Source: Competibacter_A sp002352125
GTDB lineage: Bacteria; Pseudomonadota; Gammaproteobacteria; Competibacterales; Competibacteraceae
Length of the DNA: 64,000 nt
Assembly: GCA_035441325.1 (NCBI GenBank)
Contig: DAOROA010000006.1
Coordinates: forward strand, 36,572 to 100,571
Reading direction: 5' to 3'
Positions 1 through 9,170 of this stretch are shown here, piece after piece. The notes below the pieces were generated by a model. That model was not told where the DNA came from and did not search any database. It saw only the letters and a list, made by a program, of their open reading frames with translations. How positions within the stretch are numbered: position 1 is the first letter of the stretch; every line of letters begins with the position of its first letter. A program made the translations under genes and the position numbers.

Positions 1-120
1 GTTGGGAAACAATTGTTGGGCCTTGGTTTCGGCTTGCTGTTCGTGCTCGGCACGAATGAGCGCGATGTTGAGCAGCTTGTCGGAACCGGGATCTTCCACA
101 ATGACGAGATACGGTTTCAT
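1..120 (-). CDS. Partial hypothetical protein (N-terminal 40 residues)
   Basis: This reading frame begins at the ATG whose complement is at 118-120 and runs off the start of the window. It opens MKPYLVIVEDPGSDKLLNIA and continues into a charged Glu/Gln/Ala-rich stretch, probably helical. A GGAG ribosome-binding site lies a few bases upstream of the ATG. No family is recognised from 40 residues. The start looks real because it has a good ribosome-binding site and does not overlap the NUDIX gene behind it. Confidence 0.55.
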   Translation of the reverse strand, partial: MKPYLVIVEDPGSDKLLNIALIRAEHEQQAETKAQQLFPN

Positions 121-196
121 GGGCACTCCTTCGGCTTTTCGTGGTTTGCTAACGATGGATTGTATTTCAACTTAAACGACGTGAGCGAGCCACCGG

Positions 197-763
197 TCAG
201 TAGTAGCGATGGATGTGGAACCGGCCGTCCGGCCCGCGGACGATGTCGCCAAGATGGGGATGAAACGCGCCAGCTTGACGTTCGGCGAAGTATTGGCGCA
301 GGGTTTCGTGAACGACGGTAAAGGCGATTTGATCCCAGGGAATTTCGTCTTCGGCATACAATCGCACCTCCAAGCTTTCGTGGCCGGGGCTGGCGTAACC
401 GTCTTTGAGTTGGCCGCGGAACATCAGATACACTTGGCTGACGTGGGTCAGCGAATACAAGCCGTATAGAACGAGGTCTTCGCCGACGGCATGGGCCTCC
501 TCCAACGCCTCGCGCGCCGCTGCCGCCACCGCCGATTCGCCGTTTTCCATGAACCCCGCCGGCAGAGTCCAGAAGCCGTAGCGAGGTTCGATAGCCCGTC
601 GACACAACAAAATCCGATCCTGCCATTCGAGAATGCACCCGGCGACGATTTTCGGATTCAGATAATGAATTGTATCGCAAGTGTCGCAGACGTGCCGTGG
701 CACGTTATCGCCCGCAGGGATGCGCAAGGTCAGGAGAGCGCCGCACTGGCTGCAAAATTTCAT
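197..763 (-). CDS. NUDIX hydrolase with N-terminal zinc ribbon
   Basis: The 188-residue protein is predicted to hydrolyse a nucleoside diphosphate linked to another moiety in the cytoplasm. It opens with two CxxC pairs (CSQC near residue 4, CDTC near 26), a zinc ribbon like that of NudC-type proteins. A complete NUDIX box follows, starting GFMENGE and ending REALEEA, near residues 70-92. The ATG at 763 was chosen because it has an AAGGA site upstream and puts the zinc ribbon at the N-terminus; an upstream extension would run into truD. It is shorter than E. coli NudC (257 aa), so the substrate is uncertain: NADH, FAD and ADP-ribose are all possible. Confidence 0.85.
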   Translation of the reverse strand: MKFCSQCGALLTLRIPAGDNVPRHVCDTCDTIHYLNPKIVAGCILEWQDRILLCRRAIEPRYGFWTLPAGFMENGESAVAAAAREALEEAHAVGEDLVLYGLYSLTHVSQVYLMFRGQLKDGYASPGHESLEVRLYAEDEIPWDQIAFTVVHETLRQYFAERQAGAFHPHLGDIVRGPDGRFHIHRYY

Positions 764-857
764 GGGGCAGAATCCTTGTTCGATGCCGGTTCCCGGCGAT
801 CTTGGAACAGACGCAGTAGACGCAGTATTTGACCATGTTTGGCCGGTCCGCGCTGCA

Positions 858-1874
858 TTAAGCCAATGGCTGGACGAGTTCGCGCAACGCGGTGGTCGCG
901 TAGGCACCGGCCGGCAAGCGAAAGCACAGGACGGCCATTCCGGCCTCTGGCAGTGTCAGCGTCGCGTCCTGCACGATCAGCCGTAGGGCGCGGCGTTCTT
1001 GTTTCAATCCTACCGAGGCGAGTCCGTCGCGAAATACCGGCAGGGTCGCCGCAACCGTTTCCTCAAGTTCTCGCGCTGGACCACCGCTGCGCGGTTCTCC
1101 AGCTCCCCACAGCGGCCCGGTCGGATGCAAGTCGAATTCCGCCACCCGCCGGCGAAGCGTATCGTCCAGTTCGGTTGCGGCAAAGATGCTATGACTGCCG
1201 CTCAGCATCAATACCTCGCCGGGTAGCGGCTGATTCCAGGTGCGTTCGGCGACTCGTCGCGCTAGCACCGCGTTGAACAGGGCGGCGCGGGCGGCGGATA
1301 GGTACAGGCCGCGCCGATGGTGATCGCGCACTGTTTCCTCGCCGCGCAACAGGGCTTCGGCCCGTTCCAGATTGCCGCCCTCGCGGCCGAAGCGTTGCTC
1401 GCCAAAGTAATTGGGTACGCCGGTTTTGGCGACGCGATCCAGCCGTTCCGCCAGTCCGGCAGGATCGCCATCCAATTCGCGGACGACGATACGGAAGGCG
1501 TTGCCGGCCAGCGTGCCGCGCCGCAGCTTGCGGGAATGGCGCACCGCTTGCAGCACGGCGAATTCGGGATCGACGAGGGCGGTCCAATCCGGCTCCGGCC
1601 GGCCGGGCAGATGCACCGAGAACCATTGCTCGGTGACGGCGTGACGATCCTTGAGGCCGCCATAGCCGACCGCACTCGCTGGTACGCCCGCCCATTCTGC
1701 CAGCCGCCGCGCTACCCAGTCGGTATTGGCGTTGCGCTTGCGCACCCACAGCCAGACGTGTTCGCCGTTCCCGTCCAGCGCGAAGCTCAGCTCCTCGCGA
1801 ACTCGAAAATCTTCGGGCACGGCGCGCAGCCGGCCCCGAAGGCGAGGCTGGCCGTGGGCATAGGGTAATTCCAT
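858..1874 (-). CDS. truD: tRNA pseudouridine(13) synthase TruD
   Basis: TruD isomerises U13 of certain tRNAs to pseudouridine. The protein (338 aa) opens MELPYAHGQPRLRGRLRAVP, running into the PEDF segment typical of TruD N-termini. It carries the catalytic motif GGLKDRHA, with the essential Asp, near residue 80, and the later NYFGEQRFGR motif. The ATG at 1874 fits the family start; a GTG at 1892 would add six residues and cannot be excluded. In many gammaproteobacteria truD lies between ispF and surE, but here it sits between trhA and the NUDIX gene. Confidence 0.95.
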   Translation of the reverse strand: MELPYAHGQPRLRGRLRAVPEDFRVREELSFALDGNGEHVWLWVRKRNANTDWVARRLAEWAGVPASAVGYGGLKDRHAVTEQWFSVHLPGRPEPDWTALVDPEFAVLQAVRHSRKLRRGTLAGNAFRIVVRELDGDPAGLAERLDRVAKTGVPNYFGEQRFGREGGNLERAEALLRGEETVRDHHRRGLYLSAARAALFNAVLARRVAERTWNQPLPGEVLMLSGSHSIFAATELDDTLRRRVAEFDLHPTGPLWGAGEPRSGGPARELEETVAATLPVFRDGLASVGLKQERRALRLIVQDATLTLPEAGMAVLCFRLPAGAYATTALRELVQPLA

Positions 1875-1926
1875 AAGATTTGGGTCGCACACGCGCTGGA
1901 AGAGGCCCTTTAAGTTTGTGTCGAGG

Positions 1927-2610
1927 CTAGCCGATATGGCTACCGCGATCCGGCGTAGCGAGCGGGATCACGTAAAACAGAATAGCGAAGAAATGAAGAA
2001 TGCTCCCGGCCAAGACGAAAACGTGCCAGATGGCATGATGGTAGGGCAGGCGTTTCCAAGTGTAGAAAATCACGCCGAAGGTGTAGGCGAACCCACCCAG
2101 CAACAGAAGCAGCAATCCGCCCGGCGCGACGTGGTTCAGCATCGGCTTGATGGCCACCACGACCGCCCAACCCATGCCGACGTACAGCCCGACCGACAGC
2201 AGCGTCGAACGGCGCCCGCGCAAGATGCGCAACACGATCCCGATCAAGGCGAATCCCCAAATGACGCCGAACAGCGACCAGCCCCAGGGTCCGCGCAGGT
2301 TCACCAGCAGAAACGGCGTGTACGTGCCGGCGATCAGGACGAAAATTGCAGAATGATCGAGCGTGCGCAATACCGCCTTGACCTGGGGTATAGGAATGCT
2401 GTGGTACAGGGTCGAAGCGGTGTAGAGCAGGATCAGAGCCGCGCTGAAGATGCTGCAACCCACGATGTGCCAGGCATCGCCGTGCAGGCTGGCAAAGGCG
2501 GTTAATACCCCAAGTCCGGCAATGCCGAACACGACGCCTACGCCATGAATCACGCTGTTGGCGATTTCCTCGCCCAGCGTGTAGCGCGGTGGTTGGTGTG
2601 GGCTGGTCAT
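1927..2610 (-). CDS. trhA: TrhA/hemolysin III family membrane protein
   Basis: The 227-residue inner-membrane protein has seven predicted hydrophobic segments. It keeps the family signatures: YHSIP after the second helix, the DHSAIFVLIAGTYTPF motif, and a C-terminal histidine-rich segment (YHHAIWHVFVLAGSILHF) that should supply metal ligands. Members resemble PAQR receptors. E. coli TrhA (YqfA) has been linked to fatty-acid and membrane-energy homeostasis, and the old name hemolysin III comes from Bacillus cereus. The start at 2610 follows a GGAG site and gives the usual length; an upstream ATG at 2652 would add only a non-conserved Arg/Ser-rich leader. Confidence 0.85.
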   Translation of the reverse strand: MTSPHQPPRYTLGEEIANSVIHGVGVVFGIAGLGVLTAFASLHGDAWHIVGCSIFSAALILLYTASTLYHSIPIPQVKAVLRTLDHSAIFVLIAGTYTPFLLVNLRGPWGWSLFGVIWGFALIGIVLRILRGRRSTLLSVGLYVGMGWAVVVAIKPMLNHVAPGGLLLLLLGGFAYTFGVIFYTWKRLPYHHAIWHVFVLAGSILHFFAILFYVIPLATPDRGSHIG

Positions 2611-2695
2611 CGACGGTTTTCTCCGCGATGAGCGGGAAGCGGTGTTTGGCATAAGCTACTGTTTCCGAACAGTGAAAAGCCATTTTTGATCGGTT

Positions 2696-2996
2696 ATGGG
2701 CCACTTGCGAGCGACCGGTTTACTGCTCTGCTTGGGAGCGGCCGGTTCGCTGGCCGCCGCCGGATTCGACGGACCACGCCAGCGATTGAACGCGGAAACC
2801 GCCGCGCTCGCCAAGGAAACCGCCGTCGAAACCGGCACGGGATCGGGCTATCAGGCGGCGGTGCTGGCTCGAACTGATCGAGCGAGTCTACACCATCGAG
2901 ATCGTCGAACCCTTGGCGCGACGGGCCGCCGAGCAACTGAGATCGCTGGGTTACGCCAACGTTCAAACCCGGATGGGCGATGGCTATCGCGGTTAG
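2696..2996 (+). pseudogene. Relic of a periplasmic protein-L-isoaspartate O-methyltransferase
   Basis: The first frame reads as a signal peptide (MGHLRATGLLLCLGAAGSLAA) and then ETGTGSGYQAAVLA, the SAM-binding motif I of Pcm enzymes. After an extra base near 2869 the next frame continues LIERVYTIEIVEPLARRA and on to GDGYRG before a stop at 2994-2996. The roughly 80 residues normally lying between the signal peptide and motif I are missing, and everything after GDGYRG is gone. It is therefore a relic with an internal deletion, a +1 frameshift and a 3' truncation. It ends inside the stop of the convergent sensor-kinase gene, suggesting a rearrangement breakpoint there. Confidence 0.8.
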
Positions 2997-5900
2997 GAAG
3001 AGGCGGCGCCGTTCGTTTCCTGGAGCGTCTCGCGAAGTTTGGTCGCCAACGCATCTTTGGAAAAAGGCTTTTGCAGAAAGTGGACGCCTTCGTCGAGGAC
3101 GCCGTGGTGGGCGATGACGTCGGCGGTATAGCCGGACATGAACAGACACTTGAGGTTCGGCCGCAGAGCACGAAGTTGTTGCCAAAGGTCGCGGCCGCTC
3201 ATTTCCGGCATGATCACGTCGGTCAGCAACAGATGGATCGTTCCTTGGTAAGTCTCGATCAATCGCAGCGCTTGAGCGGGACTACTGGCGACCAGCACGG
3301 TATAGCCCAGCCGTTCGAGCAACCGGGTGCCGAGTTTGAGCAATGCCGCTTCGTCTTCGACCAGTAGCACGGTTTCGGTGCCGGTCGGCACGGCGGAGGA
3401 TGCTGACGTCGCATTCGCATCGACCCGATCCGACATGTGCCGGGGCAGGTAGATTTTGAAGGTCGTCCCTGCACCCGGCTCGCTGTACACGTCGATAAAG
3501 CCGTGGTTCTGCTTGACGATGCCGTACACCGTGGCCAGGCCGAGGCCGGTACCCTGGCCGCGCGGCTTGGTGGTGAAGAAAGGATCGAACAGTTGATCCA
3601 AGGCCACTTTATCGATGCCGCAGCCGTCGTCGCTGACCGCGAGCAGGACATATTGTCCAGGGACAGAATCGGCGTGAGTTTCGCAGTAAACCTCGTCGAG
3701 CGTCGTTTGGCTGGTTTCGATGGTGACTTTGCCGCCACCGGAGATCGCATCGCGAGCATTGACCACCAAATTGACCATGATCTGGTCGATCTGGACCGGG
3801 TCCATGTTCACCGGCCATAGCGTGGCGGCAGGTTTCCAGAGCAGGTCGATGTCCTCGCCGATCAGCCTCCGGAGCATTTTCAACATGCCCGCGATGGTGT
3901 CGTTGAGGTCGAGCACTTTGGGTGCGATGGTCTGCTTGCGCGCGAAGGCCAGCAACTGGCGGGTCAGGTCGGCGGACCGTTGGGCGGCTTTTCGGATCTC
4001 CAGAAGGTCGGCGTGCAACCGGCTGCCGGGAACCGCCTGTTCCAAAGCCAAGTCGGTGTGGCCGGCGATCACCGCTAGCATGTTGTTGAAGTCATGCGCC
4101 ACGCCCCCCGCCAGCCGTCCTACCGCCTCCATCTTTTGAGCTTGATGGAGCTCGGCTTCCAGGGCATCGCTTTTGCGCGCCGCTTGCTCGCCGGCTGCTT
4201 TCATGCGCAGCACGCGCAGGGCGTAAGCTAGATTGTCGGCCAACCGGCGCAACAGGTCGATCTCGTTCGAAGCCAAGGCGCCCGGTTCTGCGGCGTAGAG
4301 GACTAGGGCGCCGAACACCCCGGTTTCGTTCTTCAGCGGCAGCGCGATGGCGGCGGCGTAGCCGCGCTGGGTCGCTTCCGTGCGCCAGGGCGCAAAGCTT
4401 GGATCGATCGACAGGTTCTGGCAAATCGCGGGCTGGCCGGTTTGGATGGCCGTGCCAGCGGGACCTCGTCCAGTCGGAGAGTCGTCCCAGGTGATTTGGG
4501 CCGCTTCGAGATAGCCATCCTCGAACCCGGCTTGAGCCACCGGCTGCACCCGCTTGTCCGGTCCCGGTTCGGCTACCCCCACCCAGGCCATCCGCCATCC
4601 GCCTTCCGCCACCAGAATCCGGCAAATCTCCTGCATCAAGCCGGAATCTTCTTCGGCCAGAGCAATCACTTTGTTGCAGTGGCTGAGCATGCGCAAGGAG
4701 CGCACGGCTTGGCGTTCCTTATCTTCCGCTTCCCGTCGTTCTACGACCTTCCACACGGCTTCCATGAGCAAGTTAAGCTGGAGAATGTCGGTTTCGCGGT
4801 AATTGCTCTCCTTGTTGGCCAGCCCGACCACGCCGACGATTTTGCCTCTGCTGAAGATCGGTACGGTGAGGTACTTGGAAAGTTTGGCATGGCCTTCCGG
4901 ATAACCTTTTTTGAGGGGATGGGTAGCGGCAAAATCGTTGAGGAGGATCGGCCGCCGCTGCCGGACCGCCTCGCCCCAAATGCCGGTTTTGTCTAGCTCG
5001 TAGCAGGTTTGGGGATCGACGATACTGCATTCCCCCATCACCTCGCGGGACCAGGAGTTCAGCACGAATTCCCGGCGTTCTTCGTAATAGCGATAGAGGT
5101 AGCCGATCTTGCTGCCGGTCAGATGAATGGCTTCGTTCAACGCATAGTCCAGGAATACCTGCACCGATTCGCTCGGGTGTTGCAGAATGCTTGTCAGGCT
5201 GCGCAATCGCGCCTCGTTGCGGAGCACTTCCTGCTCCGCCGCGCGTTCCGCGATCTGATCGCGAAACACCAGCACCACGCCGGTGATGATGCCGCTTTCG
5301 GCGCGGATGGGGGCACCGCTGTCGGCGATAGGCCGTTCGGTTCCGTCTCGGGCAACGAGCAGGGTATGGTTGGCCAGCCCCACCACTACCCCTTCGCGCA
5401 GCACGCGCTGCACCGGGTTTTCGACCGCGGCGCGGGTGTCTTCGTTGACGATTCGGAAGACATCGACGAGCGGCTTACCGCAAGCTTCGGCTTCCGGCCA
5501 GCCGGTGAGCTGTTCCGCCACGGGGTTCATTTGCCGAACCTGCCCCTCGCTGTCCGTCGTGATGACGGCGTCGCCGATGCTGTAGAGGATCGCGCGAAAT
5601 TCTTCTTGCGCCTCTCGCCGCCGCCGTTCCGACCGGTATAGATCGCGATAGAGACCGACTTGGCGCTGCCGGTAGGCGACGGCGGTGGTCGCTGCGGCGA
5701 ACAGGATGCACAGGAAAACGAACAGGGCGATCATGCCGGCATGGTAGCGCGCCTCAGCCAGGATCTCGTCGGTGTCCACCTTGGCCACCAGAAACCAGGG
5801 CGAGTCGGGCACGGCGCGCAGGTCGGCCAGCACGTCCACGCCGCGGTAGTCGCGGCCTTGGAACGATCCCTCCTGGCCGGACGCGGCCTTCGCTGCCGGA

Positions 5901-6637
5901 AGGTCGCTCCGGGTCAGCGGAATGCGCAGAGACAGGGCGGTGTTAGCCCGATGGCGCAGCTCGTTTAGAAAAACGATGGCTTCACCTTCTCGGCGGGCCA
6001 AGAGCGTCTCGGCGCTGCGGCTGGGCATGGGCCAGGACTGGATCAGAGGATACAGGTAAGACGCCGCGTCGCTGCGCAAGATCAGTATGGCCAGCGGATG
6101 CCCTTCGGCGTCGGGTATAGAGACGACGGTGTCCAGATAGATGCGGCCGTCGGGAGCGCGATAGAAATCGGAAAACACCGGCTCGCGACCGGCGAGAGCC
6201 GCCGCGACGGCCTGCTTCGTGGCGGGGTCCACGGTGCCGGGATCCTCGCGGACGGCAAGCAGGATATTGCCGTCTGGATCGAGGAGCAGGACATCGGCGT
6301 AGCGATACGCTTGCTGTTCCAGTTTCAGTCGCTGCCGCCAGTCCGCTTCGAGGCTAGGGTTTTGGGGAGCTTTTCGCCACTCTGCCAGCGCCCGCCGAAA
6401 GAACGGGCTCGCCGCGGATCGGCGAGCATCGGCCAAGCGCCCCTGCCGCCACTGCGAGAGCTGGCCGATTTTCAGCTTCCCGATGGCGGCGATATCCTGA
6501 TATTTCTCTTGGCGGATGCGCTCTGCCTCGCTGCGATAATAGCCGTAACCTCCGGCCGCTAGCGCCAGGGACAGCAGAACGAAGACGACCAACCAGGTTT
6601 GCAGGCGGAGGCCGGTGGGCGAGTCGCTGTCGGTCAT
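2993..6637 (-). CDS. Hybrid sensor histidine kinase (Cache-like, PAS, two GAF, HisKA, HATPase, receiver)
   Basis: This 1214-residue membrane kinase probably feeds a phosphorelay. Transmembrane segments at about 13-33 and 301-322 bracket a roughly 270-residue periplasmic sensor of double-Cache type. A PAS domain follows (about 345-460), then a GAF domain (about 490-635) and a second GAF-like domain (about 660-805). The phosphoacceptor is His848 in GGVAHDFNN. The ATPase motifs NLVVNARDA, DDGCGID and GQGTGLGLA are intact. A C-terminal receiver (about 1088-1205) has Asp1140 in LLLTDVIMPEMSG and Lys1190. No response regulator gene is adjacent, so its partner is unknown. Its 3' end meets the pcm relic. 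Confidence 0.93.
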   Translation of the reverse strand: MTDSDSPTGLRLQTWLVVFVLLSLALAAGGYGYYRSEAERIRQEKYQDIAAIGKLKIGQLSQWRQGRLADARRSAASPFFRRALAEWRKAPQNPSLEADWRQRLKLEQQAYRYADVLLLDPDGNILLAVREDPGTVDPATKQAVAAALAGREPVFSDFYRAPDGRIYLDTVVSIPDAEGHPLAILILRSDAASYLYPLIQSWPMPSRSAETLLARREGEAIVFLNELRHRANTALSLRIPLTRSDLPAAKAASGQEGSFQGRDYRGVDVLADLRAVPDSPWFLVAKVDTDEILAEARYHAGMIALFVFLCILFAAATTAVAYRQRQVGLYRDLYRSERRRREAQEEFRAILYSIGDAVITTDSEGQVRQMNPVAEQLTGWPEAEACGKPLVDVFRIVNEDTRAAVENPVQRVLREGVVVGLANHTLLVARDGTERPIADSGAPIRAESGIITGVVLVFRDQIAERAAEQEVLRNEARLRSLTSILQHPSESVQVFLDYALNEAIHLTGSKIGYLYRYYEERREFVLNSWSREVMGECSIVDPQTCYELDKTGIWGEAVRQRRPILLNDFAATHPLKKGYPEGHAKLSKYLTVPIFSRGKIVGVVGLANKESNYRETDILQLNLLMEAVWKVVERREAEDKERQAVRSLRMLSHCNKVIALAEEDSGLMQEICRILVAEGGWRMAWVGVAEPGPDKRVQPVAQAGFEDGYLEAAQITWDDSPTGRGPAGTAIQTGQPAICQNLSIDPSFAPWRTEATQRGYAAAIALPLKNETGVFGALVLYAAEPGALASNEIDLLRRLADNLAYALRVLRMKAAGEQAARKSDALEAELHQAQKMEAVGRLAGGVAHDFNNMLAVIAGHTDLALEQAVPGSRLHADLLEIRKAAQRSADLTRQLLAFARKQTIAPKVLDLNDTIAGMLKMLRRLIGEDIDLLWKPAATLWPVNMDPVQIDQIMVNLVVNARDAISGGGKVTIETSQTTLDEVYCETHADSVPGQYVLLAVSDDGCGIDKVALDQLFDPFFTTKPRGQGTGLGLATVYGIVKQNHGFIDVYSEPGAGTTFKIYLPRHMSDRVDANATSASSAVPTGTETVLLVEDEAALLKLGTRLLERLGYTVLVASSPAQALRLIETYQGTIHLLLTDVIMPEMSGRDLWQQLRALRPNLKCLFMSGYTADVIAHHGVLDEGVHFLQKPFSKDALATKLRETLQETNGAASS

Positions 6638-6845
6638 TCTCTGATTTCGGCCCGTTGTCGGATCGCTTTCGAGATGGTTTTACGAGAAGCTTGCGCCAAG
6701 CACACCTTGCTTTCGAAGTGGCTTTTGGTCGCTTGTCAAGCGTGGTGCGCGCCGAAAAGCGCAGTGGATCGTCCGCGGCAGTAGGATGCGACGCCCCGTT
6801 CGACAAAATTGAGCTTGAAGGGAGGATTTCCTGTCGCCGGCCGGT

Positions 6846-7457
6846 TCAACCTACCAACAGCCGCCAACCATCGCGTAAAAACAACCCAGCGTACAACAAC
6901 AACGATACTCCTAGGCCACGCATCAGGGCAACGTATCCCCGATCGTGCAGGATAGGGCGGGCGCGGCTCAACGCGATCGCTAGCAGCGCCTTGGAACCGA
7001 CCAGCGACGCGTAGAAAGCGGTCACGAACGCAGCGACCGCCGGCCAGCCGTGGTGTTGCGCATCCAGCGTGATCGGCGCCCCCACCGCCAGCCAAAACAG
7101 GTAGGGACTGGGATTGAGGAAGTTGGCGATCGCACCGCGCCGCAATGCGCCGGTCGGGTCGGCCGACCCTAAATCCGTGCCTTGGAAGCGCAGACCCAGA
7201 ATTCCCAACCAGACCAGATACATTCCACCGCCGAAATGGATCAACGCTAACGGTAGATGCTGATCGGTCAAAGGTCGCAGCAACAAAACCGCTGCCAGCA
7301 CGATCGGCAGATCGGTCAGCAGCGGTGCTAGCGCCACCCGGATACCGGCCCGGACGCCGTGGCGCAGGGTTTCGCTGGCGACCAAGGCCAGCAACGGTCC
7401 CGGTGCTAGCCCGCCGCTCAAGCCCAGCAGAATGCCCGCGAGCAAAAAGGCGGACAC
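6846..7457 (-). CDS. LysE family amino-acid exporter
   Basis: The 203-residue inner-membrane protein has about six hydrophobic segments. It opens with the LysE/RhtB signature LSGGLAPGPLLALV and carries a GAIANFLNPSPYLFW segment that matches the family's NP-containing loop. Such proteins export amino acids or their analogues by proton antiport; the substrate cannot be read from the sequence. The start is a GTG seven bases after rsgA ends, so it is probably co-transcribed with rsgA. The family assignment is secure. Confidence 0.88.
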   Translation of the reverse strand: MSAFLLAGILLGLSGGLAPGPLLALVASETLRHGVRAGIRVALAPLLTDLPIVLAAVLLLRPLTDQHLPLALIHFGGGMYLVWLGILGLRFQGTDLGSADPTGALRRGAIANFLNPSPYLFWLAVGAPITLDAQHHGWPAVAAFVTAFYASLVGSKALLAIALSRARPILHDRGYVALMRGLGVSLLLYAGLFLRDGWRLLVG

Positions 7458-7463
7458 GACGAT

Positions 7464-8477
7464 TCAGCCCAGTTTCGCCGCCGCTTGCAGCATGGCCCGC
7501 AGTTGCCGGTAGCTGTCCAGCCGGCGCGGGGCGATTTCGCCGCACTCTGTCGCCGCTCGCAGCGCACAGTCTGGCTCGGTTTCGTGGCGACAGTCGGAAA
7601 ACCGGCAGCGGCCAAGATAGGGCGCCAGTTCCGGGAATCCGCGATCCAGATCGTTCGAGCCGATTTCTCCCAATTCGAAGCTGCGCACGCCGGGGGTGTC
7701 GATCAGGTCGCCCCCGTCCGGCAGATGATAAAGCGTGCTGGCGCTGGTGGTGTGGGTACCGTGGCCGGTGGCTGCCGACACCGCTTGGATGCGAATCTCC
7801 CGATCGGGCAACAAGGCTTTGATCAGCGAGGACTTGCCGACTCCCGACTGGCCGGCCAGCAGGCTGGTGCGCCCGCGCAACCAAGCGCGCAGCTCGTTCA
7901 GTCCGTGCGCGGCGTGGCCGCTGGCCAGCAACAGGGGATAGCCGATTCGGCGATAAGGTTCCAACCGTTCGGCCAGTGCAGCTAGCCCCGATCGATCCAG
8001 CAAGTCGATCTTGTTCAGTACCAGCAGTCCTCGCGCGCCAATGGCGGCGATGGCAACCAGATAGCGGTCGATCAGATATTCGCTCGGTTCCGGTGTGGGT
8101 GCCAGCACCACCGCCACGGCGTCGAGGTTGGCGGCGATGGGACGCAGTTGGCCGTTGTAGTCGGGGCGAGCGAGCAGGGTGTGACGTTCGCCGACCGCCA
8201 CCACCACGCCTTCTCCGGTATCGAAAGCCCGCCAAACCACCCGGTCGCCACAGGCCAGCCGTCCCAGATTTTGGCGCACGGCGCAACGGCACAACTGGCC
8301 CGCGCCGTTTTCGACGATCAGCGTTTGACCGTGATTAGCGATCACCAGGCCGGTTTGCTCGGGGCCGAGACCGGCACCATCCTGAGCATCCGTCCCTTGG
8401 CCAGCCGATTCCCGGCGGCGCTTTTGCAAGCGCTCGATGCGTTCCCGCTGGCGCTGGGTTAACCGGCGACCGGCCAT
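7464..8477 (-). CDS. rsgA: Ribosome small-subunit GTPase RsgA
   Basis: RsgA checks late maturation of the 30S subunit. The 337-residue protein has the lysine/arginine-rich N-terminus, an OB-fold region, and a circularly permuted GTPase: G4 (LNKIDLLD) comes before G1 (GQSGVGKSSLI) and G3 (DTPGVRSF). It ends with a zinc-binding segment, CRFSDCRHETEPDC. The ATG at 8477 matches the E. coli start; the reading frame extends 30 codons further upstream without conserved sequence. It is divergent from orn, as in many gammaproteobacteria, and is followed closely by the LysE-family gene. Confidence 0.96.
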   Translation of the reverse strand: MAGRRLTQRQRERIERLQKRRRESAGQGTDAQDGAGLGPEQTGLVIANHGQTLIVENGAGQLCRCAVRQNLGRLACGDRVVWRAFDTGEGVVVAVGERHTLLARPDYNGQLRPIAANLDAVAVVLAPTPEPSEYLIDRYLVAIAAIGARGLLVLNKIDLLDRSGLAALAERLEPYRRIGYPLLLASGHAAHGLNELRAWLRGRTSLLAGQSGVGKSSLIKALLPDREIRIQAVSAATGHGTHTTSASTLYHLPDGGDLIDTPGVRSFELGEIGSNDLDRGFPELAPYLGRCRFSDCRHETEPDCALRAATECGEIAPRRLDSYRQLRAMLQAAAKLG

Positions 8478-8606
8478 GCGGTACCCACTGCGCGGAAAGC
8501 GCCGCGCGCGGCTGTTGAAATCCGGGTAAACTTGCGGTGGCCACGATCGCGCGACGCCGGTCGGCAAGCCGATTTTTTTTCCAAGAAGCCACCCTTAGAA
8601 AAATCC

Positions 8607-9161
8607 ATGTCTCCCGATAACCTGATCTGGATCGATTTGGAGATGACCGGTCTGGATTCCCGAACCGATCATATTATCGAAATCGCCACCGTCGTCACCG
8701 ACGGCGAACTGAACATTCTCGCCGAAGGCCCCGTGCTGGCCATCCATCAGAGCGATGCGGTGCTGGCGGCGATGGACGGCTGGAACCAAAAGCAGCACGG
8801 CGAGTCCGGGCTGATCGCTCGGGTCCGCGCCAGCAAGATCGACGAGCGCGCAGCCGAATCGCGCACTCTGGAGTTTCTCGGCCTGCATGTGCCCAAAGGC
8901 AAGTCGCCGATGTGCGGCAACAGCATCTGCCAGGATCGGCGGTTTCTGGCGCGATGCATGCCGGAGCTGGAAGCGTATTTTCACTATCGCAACCTGGATG
9001 TGAGCACGCTCAAGGAGTTGGCTCGACGGTGGTATCCGGAACGGGCCAGAGGCTTCAGCAAAACCTCGACCCATCTGGCGTTGCAGGATATCCGCGATTC
9101 CATCGACGAGCTACGCTTTTATCGCGAGCGATTGTTCGTTCGGCCGGAAAGCTTGGAGTAA
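8607..9161 (+). CDS. orn: Oligoribonuclease
   Basis: Orn degrades two- to five-nucleotide RNAs, including pGpG from cyclic-di-GMP turnover, to mononucleotides. The 184-residue protein is close to the usual 181. It has all DEDDh motifs: IWIDLEMTGLD near the N-terminus, CGNSICQDRRFL in the middle, and the His-x4-Asp motif HLALQD near the C-terminus. The ATG at 8607 was chosen by homology; the ribosome-binding site is weak. The gene is divergent from rsgA across about 130 bp. Its role in c-di-GMP turnover complements the diguanylate cyclase encoded at 32.2-33.6 kb. Confidence 0.97.
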   Translation: MSPDNLIWIDLEMTGLDSRTDHIIEIATVVTDGELNILAEGPVLAIHQSDAVLAAMDGWNQKQHGESGLIARVRASKIDERAAESRTLEFLGLHVPKGKSPMCGNSICQDRRFLARCMPELEAYFHYRNLDVSTLKELARRWYPERARGFSKTSTHLALQDIRDSIDELRFYRERLFVRPESLE

Positions 9162-9170
9162 ACCGCCCAG

